A DNA stretch of 64,000 nucleotides from Ruminiclostridium herbifermentans (GCF_005473905.2 NZ_CP061336.1:4022501-4086500), one strand, 5' to 3'. Counted from the first letter of the stretch, positions 1 to 8,809 are shown. A program made the numbers and translations. Notes: generated by a model from the letters alone, not told the origin.

Positions 1-1
1 C

Positions 2-688
2 ACGTTTGGAGGTGTTCCAAGTGAGATTGTCACCGATAATATGAAAACAGTTATGGATGAGCCAAGAACAGAGTATACAGAAGGGAAAATAAATATAAAA
101 TTTAAGCAGTTTGCGGATGATTATGGTTTTAAGGTGCACCCTTGTATTGCAGGAAGACCAAGAACAAAAGCCAAAGTAGAAGCACCAATGAAACTACTTG
201 ATGAGATAAGAGCCTACAATGGAAAACTTGATTACAAGGAACTTAATGAGTTGGTCACACGAATAAATAACAGAGTAAACATGCAGGTAAATCAAGGTAC
301 AGGTCGTATTCCATTAATGTATTTCAACAAGGAAAAAGCTTTCTTAGGAAGCTTACCAGCCGATACCATAAGAAAGCCTTATCAAATAACTCCACATAAA
401 GTAAAAGTAAATTCATCCAGCATGTTCAACCATAATGAATGCCAGTATTCTGTACCACCAGAATACATTGGAAAAACTCTTACTTTACAAGTGTATGATG
501 GTTACATACATGTTTATTATAACATAGAATTAATAACTATCCATACCCTTAGTAAAAAGAAACTTAATTACCTTAATGAACACTATACTGCTATAGCAAG
601 AAAATCGCATGCATTTAAGGAAGAAAATATAAATGAGCGGGCAAAAGAAAACTTACAGGTTATAGGAGAAGTATACAGTTATGAATAA
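2..688 (+). CDS. istA: IS21 transposase IstA (5'-truncated by window edge)
   Basis: The reading frame is open from base 2 and matches residues about 202-430 of the complete IstA at 28288-26996. The visible part holds the second catalytic Asp (in EIVTDNMK) and the catalytic Glu (in KAKVEAPMK) of the DDE/rve core, followed by the C-terminal beta-barrel-like region. Function in the family: DNA cleavage and strand transfer of the IS ends together with the IstB ATPase. The 3' end overlaps istB by 8 bases, which is typical of translationally coupled istAB. Only the window edge truncates it, and there is no sign of a frameshift. Confidence 0.95.
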   Translation, partial: TFGGVPSEIVTDNMKTVMDEPRTEYTEGKINIKFKQFADDYGFKVHPCIAGRPRTKAKVEAPMKLLDEIRAYNGKLDYKELNELVTRINNRVNMQVNQGTGRIPLMYFNKEKAFLGSLPADTIRKPYQITPHKVKVNSSSMFNHNECQYSVPPEYIGKTLTLQVYDGYIHVYYNIELITIHTLSKKKLNYLNEHYTAIARKSHAFKEENINERAKENLQVIGEVYSYE

Positions 689-1433
689 CAGTACATACAA
701 ACAGTTATGCAGGAATATGGAGATTCTTGGCCTTGGGCAAATGGTAATTCATCTTGATGAAATATCTAATTTTGTGACATCCAACAATCTTTCGTTTACA
801 GAAGGACTACTGAGACTTAGTAATTACGAAGTTGATTTTAAGGAGGCCAAAGCATCTAGATCTATGATTAAAGCAGCAGCATTTCCTTTTGTAAAGGAAT
901 TGAAAGATTATGATTTCAATTTTCAGCCGTCAGTAAATCAGCAAGAAATACAAGAACTTTGCACGCTTGGTTTTCTTGAAAGAAATGAGAATATAGTATT
1001 TCTTGGTCCAAGTGGTGTTGGAAAGACTCATCTGGCAACATCAATAGGAATAGCTGCAGCAAAGAAACGTACTAGCACATATTTTATCAAATGTCATGAT
1101 TTATTGCAGCAACTAAAGAAAGCAAAACTGGAAAACAGACTTGATGTAAGACTCAGACACTTCTGCCATTACAGACTACTTATCATTGATGAACTTGGCT
1201 ACTTACCCATTGATAAAGAAGATTCTAATATGTTTTTTCAGCTTATAGATATGAGATATGAGAGAAAAAGTACCATTCTTACAACAAACATGAATTTCAA
1301 CGAATGGGATGGTGTATTCTATGACGCAGTTGTAGCCAATGCAATACTTGACAGGGTATTGCACCATGCACATGTAATATCTATATCTGGAAAGTCATAC
1401 AGATTAAAGGATCATATGAAGCAAGGAGAATAG
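681..1433 (+). CDS. istB: IS21 helper ATPase IstB
   Basis: A 250-residue AAA+ ATPase of the IstB/DnaC type. Walker A is GPSGVGKTH at residues 109-117, and Walker B is LLIIDELGY near 162-170. IstB binds DNA and licenses IstA transposition. It overlaps istA by 8 bases and ends about 50 bases before the IS right terminus. It differs from the other two copies in the window by Lys instead of Asn at residue 7. The start is set by the overlap with istA. Confidence 0.95.
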   Translation: MNNSTYKQLCRNMEILGLGQMVIHLDEISNFVTSNNLSFTEGLLRLSNYEVDFKEAKASRSMIKAAAFPFVKELKDYDFNFQPSVNQQEIQELCTLGFLERNENIVFLGPSGVGKTHLATSIGIAAAKKRTSTYFIKCHDLLQQLKKAKLENRLDVRLRHFCHYRLLIIDELGYLPIDKEDSNMFFQLIDMRYERKSTILTTNMNFNEWDGVFYDAVVANAILDRVLHHAHVISISGKSYRLKDHMKQGE

Positions 1434-1479
1434 TTGTACATAATTATTTAATACTTTTTATACATTTTTCCTTGACAGT

Positions 1480-2412
1480 TTATACCTTGGCTACTTCAGC
1501 CACAGCCTCTTCGTCCTTATATTTACGGATAGACCTGCCCTCGACTACCTTAAAACCGTGCCACTCTTTCCCGTGATTAACAGCAGCATCCGTGGCATAA
1601 GCAATGATTTCATTTGCCCACTTTGTAAGATCGGACAATTTAGAGAGAACTTCCTCAATTTCAGAATCCGTAAGCAGGGGTGGCAGTTTAAATTCCATCT
1701 GTGCTAATTTCAGCTTTTCTTCTGCTCTTGCACGGCATTTAACAGCCGCTCGGCAGAAAGTACACCACTCACCGGTCAGATATTCACCTTCACCGTCATA
1801 GGCCTTTTTCGCCTTTGGTTTCAGTTCATTTTCTGCCCAGTCCTTTAATTCCTTTACCGGGATTGTCCATGTGCTGACATTTTCCCTGCGGGGTTGGAAG
1901 ATGGTCATGGAAACCTCCTCGATATCGTACAAGCTATCGTAGATTTCTAAAGCACCAAGGGCATACAATTTCATCTGCGGGTTTTCCACTGCATCTACTA
2001 ACACACCCATGCCATACTTAAAATCGATAATATGAAGCTTTTTATCGCCAATAATGATGCAATCACCAGTTCCGAACCCCTGGGGTACATAGCAAGAAAA
2101 ATCAAGACGTTGTTCAATAAGTATTAACGGGTCCGTACAGCTTTGCCTTGCCAGTTCCAGCTGCTCCATTACAAATTCCACATAGGCATCGCTGTGTTCT
2201 TCCATTTCATCAGAGTTATACACCGAGACTGGCCGTTTACTTCTCATGTGAAGTGCTTTTTTAAGTTTATGTTCACAGAGAGCATGAGCGGCGGTACCTT
2301 CAGCGGCTGCATTGGATTCACTATTTTCAAATTCCAGTTCCAATCTTGCAGAAGGAAGGCAATTAAGCCACCTATGGGACCCCGATGCGGAAAGTACTGC
2401 GTGATCACTCAT
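1480..2412 (-). pseudogene. Phage DUF2800 (Cas4/RecB-like nuclease fold) protein, 3'-truncated by IS21
   Basis: Homologue of the clostridial phage DUF2800 family, a PD-(D/E)XK-type fold related to RecB/Cas4. Supporting motifs are EGTAAHALCE near the N-terminus, GFGTGDCIIIG followed by LHIIDFKYG (the D...DxK-like core), and a C-terminal Cys cluster around TGEWCTFCRAAVKC. Phage genomes usually carry it in the replication block before DUF2815 and a DNA polymerase. Here the reading frame runs into the IS21 end at 1484 and stops at a TAA made by the IS terminus, so the last tens of residues are missing. It overlaps the upstream gene by 8 bases, so it is part of an operon. Confidence 0.85.
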
Positions 2413-2728
2413 TACCTAGTACCTCCGCATCTTTCAATATATCTGCATAATGTTTCGGGTCAACTTCGCTTAATTTAGAGCCACCGTATTTTTGGATAAT
2501 TTCCCTCACTTGGGCAGTAAGACCGACTTGACTCTTTTCAGCGAGTTTTGCTCTTACTTCCTCTAGAGTGATTTCCTTTTTCTTTAATTCAGGCTCTTTT
2601 ACAGTTGTAGTCGGTTCTTTTGCTTCGACAGGTTCATTGCTCGCCATCGCATCAGCAACCGCTTGTATGCTGTCTGCCAAAGAGCGCATATCAGAAACCA
2701 CATCAAGAAGTAGTTTGATTTTGCTCAT
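2405..2728 (-). CDS. Phage conserved hypothetical protein (precedes DUF2800)
   Basis: A 107-residue, strongly charged protein. Its N-terminal 30 residues are helical and amphipathic, followed by a Pro/Glu/Lys-rich linker (about 33-60) and a compact C-terminal part (about 61-107) with EVRAKLAEKSQ and REIIQKYGG. Proteins of this size and layout sit next to DUF2800 in clostridial prophages and are often automatically labelled as an rRNA biogenesis (rrp5) protein; that label has no support here. It overlaps both neighbours (2703-2728 upstream, 2405-2412 downstream), indicating tight co-translation. Function unknown. Confidence 0.7.
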   Translation of the reverse strand: MSKIKLLLDVVSDMRSLADSIQAVADAMASNEPVEAKEPTTTVKEPELKKKEITLEEVRAKLAEKSQVGLTAQVREIIQKYGGSKLSEVDPKHYADILKDAEVLGNE

Positions 2729-2921
2729 GGTTTAATCCTCCCTCCTTAATCTCACTGATGGCGAGTTCCTGTACGGTGTCACCCGGAACAAGGATAGTCA
2801 GTTTCTGCTTATCACCTAGTAAGAAACGAAGGAAACGCTCCCTTATGGTGACATTACGGCAAGTTACAATCCCGCCAGTCTGTGGAGTTTTTGAAACACT
2901 GATTTTCAAGTTGTGTTTCAT
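2703..2921 (-). CDS. Small phage hypothetical protein
   Basis: A 72-residue protein whose start is placed at 2921, where a good ribosome binding site (GAGGTGAAGAAC) precedes ATG; the longer in-frame reading up to 2981 lacks one. The sequence is basic in the first half and contains TIRERFLRFLLGDKQ followed by a short hydrophobic strand, compatible with a small alpha/beta fold. It overlaps the downstream gene by 26 bases. No family recognised. Its place between a sigma-like regulator and DUF2800 marks it as part of the phage early block. Confidence 0.65.
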   Translation of the reverse strand: MKHNLKISVSKTPQTGGIVTCRNVTIRERFLRFLLGDKQKLTILVPGDTVQELAISEIKEGGLNHEQNQTTS

Positions 2922-2968
2922 GTTCTTCACCTCTTTCCCGAGAGCGTTTATATGCTGCCCTCTACCTA

Positions 2969-3502
2969 TTAGCCGTGGCAAGAGGGGAAAGTTGAGGATT
3001 CTGGAAAAACTTTTTTGAAATTCTTCTTAGCTGTATCTAAACGATGTGAAATGGCACTTTTACTAACACCCTCACGCTCTGCATACTCTGTTACAGAAAC
3101 ACCATCTAGGAATATAGCAATCAGTAACTCTGCTTGTTTTTCCTTGAGGGTCTTGCGGATAATTTCACAGAGATATTCATACTCTTCTTGTTTCTCCCGA
3201 GTCACTTCATCGGTGTTATCAGGGAAATAGTCCATATGATCCGTTGCATCCTCGGATTCATCATCTTTGCGGAATGGTTTCTTTGGCATCCCTCTGTGTC
3301 TATCAAATTTATGCCAGTTATTGTACTCGGGCTTGTTAAAACGCTCGTCCATAATCTCCTGTGGCAAACGGCGAGTCACGGTTTCCTTATCTTCGGCACA
3401 GGATAGCCTGTCCTCGTAATCTGTATCAATCATTAAGGTGAAGTCCTCGTCTGGTACCTCTAGATAGATAGATTTGTTTTCGTGCTGAATTCTAATTTTC
3501 AT
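2969..3502 (-). CDS. Phage sigma-70 region-4-like regulator
   Basis: A 177-residue protein. ATG at 3502 is chosen because GGAAAGGATGCAAA precedes it; the frame is open further upstream without a site. The C-terminal third (about 115-170) has the sigma-factor region 4/LuxR-like helix-turn-helix pattern: EYLCEIIRKTLKEKQ, an LFLDG-like turn, then TEYAEREGVSKSAISHRL. Proteins of this type in clostridial phages are thought to control the late or replication genes. The N-terminal part (IRIQHENKSIYLEV) is a small beta-rich segment found with this family. Specificity is unknown. Confidence 0.75.
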   Translation of the reverse strand: MKIRIQHENKSIYLEVPDEDFTLMIDTDYEDRLSCAEDKETVTRRLPQEIMDERFNKPEYNNWHKFDRHRGMPKKPFRKDDESEDATDHMDYFPDNTDEVTREKQEEYEYLCEIIRKTLKEKQAELLIAIFLDGVSVTEYAEREGVSKSAISHRLDTAKKNFKKVFPESSTFPSCHG

Positions 3503-3872
3503 TTTGCATCCTTTCCGCCGGACTGCATTGGCGGCAAAGGATACAAAAATAGGTCTGTGCCTCGAAGTACACAGACCCTTTGTCCTGAAAATGAGCGCAA
3601 CAAGGTAAGGTACTTCTATTGCAACGTATAACAATCCTAAACGGACTGAAACGTAGCAATATGTATCCTTTGCCCTTATTGCAAATCAGGCATTTGATAT
3701 TTTTTTGTAGACGAGGAATGGTCTAATTCTTGCTAACTACGAAGGACCTTTCCTTCATCTATCATTATTGTAGGTGAGAATTGGACAGCCTTGGCGGACA
3801 CCTCATGCCCGTTAATTTCAGGCTCAAAATGACGCTTTTCCCAACAAAAACACCTAAAAACAACAATAAAAA

Positions 3873-3912
3873 AAGCCATACACAAACCCTTAAAAGGATT
3901 CATGTATGGCTT
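3873..3912 (-). terminator. Second stem-loop downstream of the HTH gene
   Basis: Arms AAGCCATACA and TGTATGGCTT enclose an A/C-rich loop. On the minus strand the stem is followed by a T-rich run, so it fits a backup Rho-independent terminator. Confidence 0.6.
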
Positions 3913-3927
3913 ACTTAGTTAATAACT

Positions 3928-3956
3928 AAAAAGCGGACATCCTGTGTCCGCTTTTT
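3928..3956 (-). terminator. Rho-independent terminator of the HTH/ImmA operon
   Basis: Perfect arms AAAAAGCGGACA and TGTCCGCTTTTT with a 5-base loop, beginning 19 bases after the stop codon of the gene at 3975-4643. The stem contains its own T-tract on the minus strand. Confidence 0.8.
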
Positions 3957-3974
3957 CAAAAATATTATTGAATT

Positions 3975-4643
3975 TTATAATGGCTCTGCGCCATGTTCCT
4001 GTAAAAACGTTCTAATCTCATCCATCGATTTTGCATATAGGTGAGTCAATGCAAAGTTATACCAAATATGACTATTGTTATTGAAGTTCAATGAAAATGG
4101 TGAGTTGCGAATTATATGACTGCTAATATTTGGCGGTAGATGAAGTCCAAGGCAAATCAATACTATGGAATTAATAGATCCCGGTTCCTCACCATTAACG
4201 ATTCGTCTTATGGTACGCTCGTTGACCAATATTTTCTCTGCTAATTCTTTATAAGTTACTTTTTTCCACTCACGTACTATTTTGAGAGAGCTGGTATAGC
4301 TATTTGGCAATTCATTATAGATTCGCATTTCTTCCGCTATTGTTTCGGCTAGTAATTGGGCCTTCTTTTCTGGAGCCGCATACTCAAAACCATTACAATA
4401 CTTTATATCAAAATCTATATTTGATGTCTTATCACGGTTGAGGAAACATTCAGTATAGTATCTTTCCCTACACCCAGATTTGACTGATAACTCGAAAACC
4501 AAGCAGCACTCTTCCATATGGGTTCGTGCGTAGTCTGTAAGTACCGTTTGTCCGAATATATCTTGTGTTAAATATTTCGGATGATTTAGCACAAAGTGGG
4601 AATCCACATATATATAACTTCCATCCCTAACTAAAGCGGACAT
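3975..4643 (-). CDS. HTH-domain protein partnered with a metallopeptidase
   Basis: A 222-residue protein with a Cro/C1-type helix-turn-helix in the middle (about residues 127-160: TYKELAEKILVNERTIRRI) and unassigned flanks. The N-terminal ~110 residues resemble no family I can name. It lies 33 bases downstream of the ImmA/IrrE-type peptidase gene, and the pair is most likely co-transcribed and ends at the terminator at 3928-3956. By analogy with ImmA/ImmR and IrrE/DdrO pairs it could be a repressor cleaved by its partner, but the gene order and the size differ from those systems, so this is inference only. Confidence 0.65.
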   Translation of the reverse strand: MSALVRDGSYIYVDSHFVLNHPKYLTQDIFGQTVLTDYARTHMEECCLVFELSVKSGCRERYYTECFLNRDKTSNIDFDIKYCNGFEYAAPEKKAQLLAETIAEEMRIYNELPNSYTSSLKIVREWKKVTYKELAEKILVNERTIRRIVNGEEPGSINSIVLICLGLHLPPNISSHIIRNSPFSLNFNNNSHIWYNFALTHLYAKSMDEIRTFLQEHGAEPL

Positions 4644-4676
4644 TTCTGGATTGGTTATGCTTTGGATAGCAGCATC

Positions 4677-5843
4677 CTATGCACCTATAGAAAAGGTCTG
4701 ATTTCTTTCAAGCACACCCTTCTTAAATCTATGCGGCTTGACGTAGCGACCATCTATATAAGTAAAAGTTCCGATTGCTTCCTCATATCCAGCATCAATC
4801 ATTCGGATTTTAGCTGCTGCCCGAGATACGCTGAAGAACGTTGCTAAGGCGTCAATAACTGGTTCCATTACATCTATAAGTTCAGATGTTCCCAGTTCTG
4901 AACTGAATTGCTTAATAAATTTGAACGCTTGGGTTTTAAACATGGCAAGTGGCATTTGTATCTTTGGAGCGAGGGCATTCGCCTGCCATTCCATCCAGTC
5001 AGTTGCATCTCTGGTATTGTCTTTTATACCCCCAACTACCTGACACTTGATTCGTGTGGCACTACTATTATATAACCGTTCCAATTCAAATGCTTTTCTA
5101 TGTTGATCCCAATGAACACACTCATGCACAATAGTATTATTGACTGATCCCAGGTTACGAAGGAAGTAAGCTTTAGGATCCACGATTATTGTACGGCCAC
5201 TCACATGGGTCTGTACCATTTCATCGCTATCTTCATCATAAAACTCTGCATCACAGTCGTGAAAGTATATCTGCCCAAAAACAGAGAAATCCTTTGTAAT
5301 CTCTCTCATTTCTACTGTAAGGCCCATTTTTTCTGCCAACACCTGTGGCTCAACTGCCATTGGGTTTTTTAATGCTTCAGGGTAATGTCTTCTAAGGAAG
5401 TCTGTGGCAACAGATTCTAGTTGTTCCTTATGAATGATAGGGACAAGGGAGTCTGACATAGGTTTCGGTTGCTTATTTTTGCTAGTATACTCAGTTATAC
5501 TAGAGATTGAAAAATCATCCAAATTGCAATCCAAATCTCCTGAGCATTCCAGCATAAACCATTGCCGACAATTTTCTGATTCATCATAACGATGATTTGA
5601 TTCACGGACTTCGAATTCAGCTTCAACAGCAACATCAAATTCTATTTTCATGTCCGGTAAGTCATTAACTGACACAAACTTAACTTCTACATCTGACAAT
5701 TCTATTCCGCCGATGTTTCGAACCCTGTATAACCGTAAGTCTAAATCTTCACAATTATCCGTTGCATAGGTTTGTATGGCAGAAAATATCTCATTATAGA
5801 ATCTATCAGCCACATAATCTTTAAAAGAACGATTACCCGCCAA
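4677..5843 (-). CDS. ImmA/IrrE-type Zn metallopeptidase with N-terminal extension
   Basis: About 388 residues. The catalytic HExxH motif is HECVH, roughly residues 240-244 from the start used here, inside NNTIVHECVHWDQH. A downstream Glu in DWMEWQANALAPKI is a candidate third ligand, as in the ImmA/IrrE (DUF955/COG2856) family. The first ~140 residues are acidic and beta-rich with no recognised domain. TTG at 5843 is preferred because GAGGAGGGAG lies just before it; an ATG at 5864 is in frame but has no ribosome binding site. The family cleaves phage or mobile-element repressors. It is divergent from the regulator gene at 6045. Confidence 0.75.
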   Translation of the reverse strand: MAGNRSFKDYVADRFYNEIFSAIQTYATDNCEDLDLRLYRVRNIGGIELSDVEVKFVSVNDLPDMKIEFDVAVEAEFEVRESNHRYDESENCRQWFMLECSGDLDCNLDDFSISSITEYTSKNKQPKPMSDSLVPIIHKEQLESVATDFLRRHYPEALKNPMAVEPQVLAEKMGLTVEMREITKDFSVFGQIYFHDCDAEFYDEDSDEMVQTHVSGRTIIVDPKAYFLRNLGSVNNTIVHECVHWDQHRKAFELERLYNSSATRIKCQVVGGIKDNTRDATDWMEWQANALAPKIQMPLAMFKTQAFKFIKQFSSELGTSELIDVMEPVIDALATFFSVSRAAAKIRMIDAGYEEAIGTFTYIDGRYVKPHRFKKGVLERNQTFSIGA

Positions 5844-6044
5844 GGCACTCCCTCCTCGCCCCATATGAAATTAATATCTTTAAGGATTTTTACTATTCAA
5901 ACATTAGTTCATAGGTAAATTATAGCATATATTATGGTCATCTCGATATTTATTTTGTGTTTGTGAATTTTAATTGTTGTTTCGCTAATTTTTTGATAAA
6001 CTTTATTTATTAACTTGGTCTAGGTACTAAGGCGAGGTGATAAT

Positions 6045-6248
6045 ATGTCCATAAGTTATAAAAAACTATGGAAACTTCTTATTGATAGAGACATGAAGAA
6101 AAAGGATCTGAGGGAAGCAGCCGGCATTAGTACAGCCTCAATGGCTAAGCTTGGTAAAAATGAAAATGTTAATACTGACATTTTAATAAAAGTATGTAAG
6201 GCTCTTGACTGTGATATTGCTGATATTATGGAAATTGTTAGAAAATAG
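6045..6248 (+). CDS. Small Cro/C1-type HTH regulator (possible R-M controller)
   Basis: A 67-residue protein that is almost entirely a helix-turn-helix domain (KKDLREAAGISTASMAKL, then ILIKVCKALDCDIADIMEI), of the YozG-like XRE type common in Bacillota mobile DNA. It has a strong ribosome binding site (GCGAGGTGATAAT before ATG). It lies 56 bases upstream of the restriction-endonuclease gene on the same strand, which suits a C-protein-like role that delays nuclease expression. I do not see a clear C-box, so this role is inferred from position only. Confidence 0.75.
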   Translation: MSISYKKLWKLLIDRDMKKKDLREAAGISTASMAKLGKNENVNTDILIKVCKALDCDIADIMEIVRK

Positions 6249-6304
6249 TATCTTTCACCAAAACACTAAATAGGGGATTTGTAGATGGGGGAAAAGTTAT
6301 AACT

Positions 6305-7504
6305 ATGAATAAAGACAATCAAATCAAAAATGAATCTGGTAAACAAGCCAAAATTCTTGTATCAGAAATGCTAAATAATCTTAAAAATGAATTAGGGATT
6401 AATATAGAAATTAAAGAAGGGTACTCTATAGGTTACCCAAATCAAGAAAAGCAATTTAAAATGGATTTTCTTGTTCAATTTACTGACTTTGATAATGAAC
6501 AATGGTTAATAAAATCAACTAACTCTATAAGGGAACGTATATACGGTACAGAATTTTTTGCACAAAACATCAGGCTTATCGATGAGAAAGTAAAAAATAT
6601 TTATGTTGTTGTTCCAGATTCTATATCTTCAGCTGAAATGAAAAAGAAAAGAAACTACTCCGTAAAAATAAACGGAACAACATATACTTCCTTTTTAACT
6701 GATGTTTTAACCGTTAATGAATTGCGACAAAAAATTGTAGAAAAGGCATCCCAAAACATAGCGCAGGGCTTACGTGCTAATGTGCTTGGTAATGATGCTG
6801 AAACCAGTATTGTTAACCTGCTTAATGATTTGAAAAATAAAGCATTATGGAATGATTATCAAAACGCTCAACAAACCGTCAAATCATCAACATACAAGAT
6901 ATACAAAGAGATCCTTGAAAAAATTGATCTAAAGGAAGGCTTTGATAAGATACTTGAAGTTACCGCTACAAATGATATTCCTCTATTATCCAATAGGGGA
7001 AAACCGAAAACAGATGTATCAGTTACAATCAAAACAAATACAAAAGAATTAATTAGGAATATCAGTATAAAAAACACTCGTGAAAAAACTGTCACTATAC
7101 ATGAAGGTAGTGTTTCGGATTTGATTTCTGCATTAAAATTATCAGAAAGCGACCCACTATCGCAAGCACTTATACATTTTGAAAAAGTCGGTAGCAAAAA
7201 AAAATTAATTGCAGAGCATCCTAACTCAGATAAAATTTTAGAGGAAAACTTAAAATTGTATAATAGAGAACTTATTGAATTCTTCATTTTTGGTTTACAT
7301 AGCTCTTTAGTCAATGACAAGATACAAATGGTAGATTTAATTATATTTACAAATAAATTTGCTGTTTGGAATCGTGATGATTATATTAAACATTACATCG
7401 AAGAATATAGTGGAAAAGGACAATTTGGAACTCCTTTTAAATGGACTTATCCAAGCAAAAAGCGTGGTCAAAAAATACAGATTAAAGGTTTTTCAAACAA
7501 TTAA
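6305..7504 (+). CDS. MspI-like type II restriction endonuclease with extra N-terminal domain
   Basis: A 399-residue protein. Residues about 165-399 align by eye with R.MspI (CCGG-specific, about 262 residues). The active-site pattern is KPKTDVSV (Asp237) followed by ISIKN (Ser254-Lys256), with the same spacing as MspI Asp99/Asn117/Lys119. The C-terminus GQFGTPFKWTYPS plus KIQIKG matches the MspI C-terminal signature. Residues 1-160 are additional and contain their own D...(I)xK pattern (Asp54, Lys70), possibly a degenerate second nuclease or DNA-binding fold. The gene is convergent with a C5 methyltransferase. Ribosome binding site GGGGGA. Likely cuts unmethylated CCGG or a related site. Confidence 0.75.
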   Translation: MNKDNQIKNESGKQAKILVSEMLNNLKNELGINIEIKEGYSIGYPNQEKQFKMDFLVQFTDFDNEQWLIKSTNSIRERIYGTEFFAQNIRLIDEKVKNIYVVVPDSISSAEMKKKRNYSVKINGTTYTSFLTDVLTVNELRQKIVEKASQNIAQGLRANVLGNDAETSIVNLLNDLKNKALWNDYQNAQQTVKSSTYKIYKEILEKIDLKEGFDKILEVTATNDIPLLSNRGKPKTDVSVTIKTNTKELIRNISIKNTREKTVTIHEGSVSDLISALKLSESDPLSQALIHFEKVGSKKKLIAEHPNSDKILEENLKLYNRELIEFFIFGLHSSLVNDKIQMVDLIIFTNKFAVWNRDDYIKHYIEEYSGKGQFGTPFKWTYPSKKRGQKIQIKGFSNN

Positions 7505-7507
7505 AGC

Positions 7508-7547
7508 AAAAGACTAATACTAGCAAACTATACTTGCTGATATTAGT
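7508..7547. terminator. Bidirectional terminator between R and M genes
   Basis: Imperfect inverted repeat AGACTAATACTAGCA / TGCTGATATTAGTCT (two mismatches) in the 54-base gap between the convergent endonuclease and methyltransferase genes. It would serve both transcripts. Confidence 0.65.
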
Positions 7548-7558
7548 CTCTATATTAG

Positions 7559-8809
7559 TTATAAAGCTATAGTTTTTATTTTTTCAATATCCTGCATTTC
7601 AGCCAACAAAAGTCGCTCTTTCATTGCTTTAGCAACAGCTTTAATCATGGGAACAGCAACAGAATTTCCAAACTGCCTATACATTTGTGTTCTTGACACA
7701 GGAACTTTAAAATCATCAGGGAAACCCATCAAACGTTTCAGTTCTAATTCGCTGAATAATCGAAGCCCTGTTTCTCCGTCTTTTACAAATGTTCCTGTAA
7801 GACGCTGAATTTTGTGATAACTAGCTACTAAAGTGTTAACTTGTATAGTGCTATCAAAATCAACAATCTGTGGCTTCCCATCATCCTTTTTAAATAAGTA
7901 ACTTTCTTGCAAACGCTTGGAAATTGAATACCCTGTAGGATTATGCTCTAAAATAGCATTAATTGGAACCTTATTGTCAGGATTACCTTTAGGAAATGAA
8001 AAATCATTAATGCCTAAATCAGGATGAAATCCCACAATTACAATACGTTCACGTCTTTGTGGAAGCCCAAAATTTTGTGCATCCATAACTTCATAAAAAA
8101 CGGAATATCCTAGACTCTTAAGATTGTCTAAAATGACTCGAAATGTATTCCCATTATCATTTGTTAAAAGCCCTTTTACATTTTCTAATAAAAACATCTT
8201 AGGTTGCTTTTTCTTTAGGATCCTAAGAACATCGAAAAATAATGTTCCTTGCGTTTCATGAGCAAAACCTTCACGCTTGCCTATATTGCTAAACGGCTGA
8301 CAAGGAAATCCAGCCAATAAAACATCGTGATCTGGAATATCATTTTCGTTGATTTTTGTAATATCACCATGAGGCTTCTCACCATAATTAGCTTCATACG
8401 TTTGAGCTGCATATTTATCCCATTCAGAACTAAATACACATTTCGTATATTTGTCTTCAAATCCTAATCTAATTCCTCCAATACCAGCGAATAAATCAAT
8501 AAATGTCAATTTTATTCCACTGTTTTGTTTTTCAAAATTATTATTCGTTTTGTTGTATGTAGATTTGGGTTCTCTCACCATCAATATATTGTTCCTTTTC
8601 ACACTATGCTCTTGATTGTTCTTATTTAGATTTTCCATTGCTAATTCAATCAATGCCATACATTTTTGACTGAAATTATTGCAATTTTCGATGTCAGTAT
8701 CCATAATTCTAGTGTAAAGTTTATCTGTAATATACACGCTTTTTCTTTTCTTTTTTTCTGACTCAGGAATAACCTTCCTTCCTGCACCGAGTCGATTTCC
8801 ACCACGCAT
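7559..8809 (-). CDS. C5-cytosine DNA methyltransferase with N-terminal DNA-binding-like extension
   Basis: A 416-residue protein with all key m5C-MTase motifs in order: FIDLFAGIGGIRLGFE (I), GFPCQPFSN (IV, catalytic Cys), LLENVKGL (VI), QRRERIVIVGF (VIII), ELKRLMGFPDDF (IX) and RQFGNSVAVP (X). The first ~85 residues are extra: GGNRLGAGRKVIPESEKKK followed by a VYITDKLYTRI strand-helix pattern, similar to ribbon-helix-helix or phage-type DNA-binding segments. ATG at 8809 follows AAAGGTGATTGCA; a GTG at 8818 lies inside that site. It protects host DNA against the adjacent MspI-like nuclease, so CCGG-type methylation is inferred. Confidence 0.93.
   Translation of the reverse strand: MRGGNRLGAGRKVIPESEKKKRKSVYITDKLYTRIMDTDIENCNNFSQKCMALIELAMENLNKNNQEHSVKRNNILMVREPKSTYNKTNNNFEKQNSGIKLTFIDLFAGIGGIRLGFEDKYTKCVFSSEWDKYAAQTYEANYGEKPHGDITKINENDIPDHDVLLAGFPCQPFSNIGKREGFAHETQGTLFFDVLRILKKKQPKMFLLENVKGLLTNDNGNTFRVILDNLKSLGYSVFYEVMDAQNFGLPQRRERIVIVGFHPDLGINDFSFPKGNPDNKVPINAILEHNPTGYSISKRLQESYLFKKDDGKPQIVDFDSTIQVNTLVASYHKIQRLTGTFVKDGETGLRLFSELELKRLMGFPDDFKVPVSRTQMYRQFGNSVAVPMIKAVAKAMKERLLLAEMQDIEKIKTIAL

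Larger units (their letters stand above)
1..1484 (+). mobile_element. IS21-family element, copy 1 (left end outside window)
   Basis: This is the right part of an IS21-type element carrying istA and istB in the same order as the two complete copies at 26200-28375 and 56243-58418. The right end is placed at 1484 because copy 1 and copies 2/3 match up to a terminal TATA and then diverge at once. The proteins differ from copies 2 and 3 at a few residues (IstA Ile/Met and an LN/FT change near the C-terminus, IstB Lys7/Asn7), so this copy is slightly older or of separate descent. It sits inside a phage gene whose 3' part is lost. Confidence 0.93.
3503..3974. other. Intergenic region with two hairpins; no gene seen
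   Basis: No convincing coding sequence on either strand. The stretch next to the sigma-like gene is GC-richer and may hold its promoter. The left end of the HTH operon contributes two inverted repeats, listed separately at 3873-3912 and 3928-3956. Confidence 0.6.
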
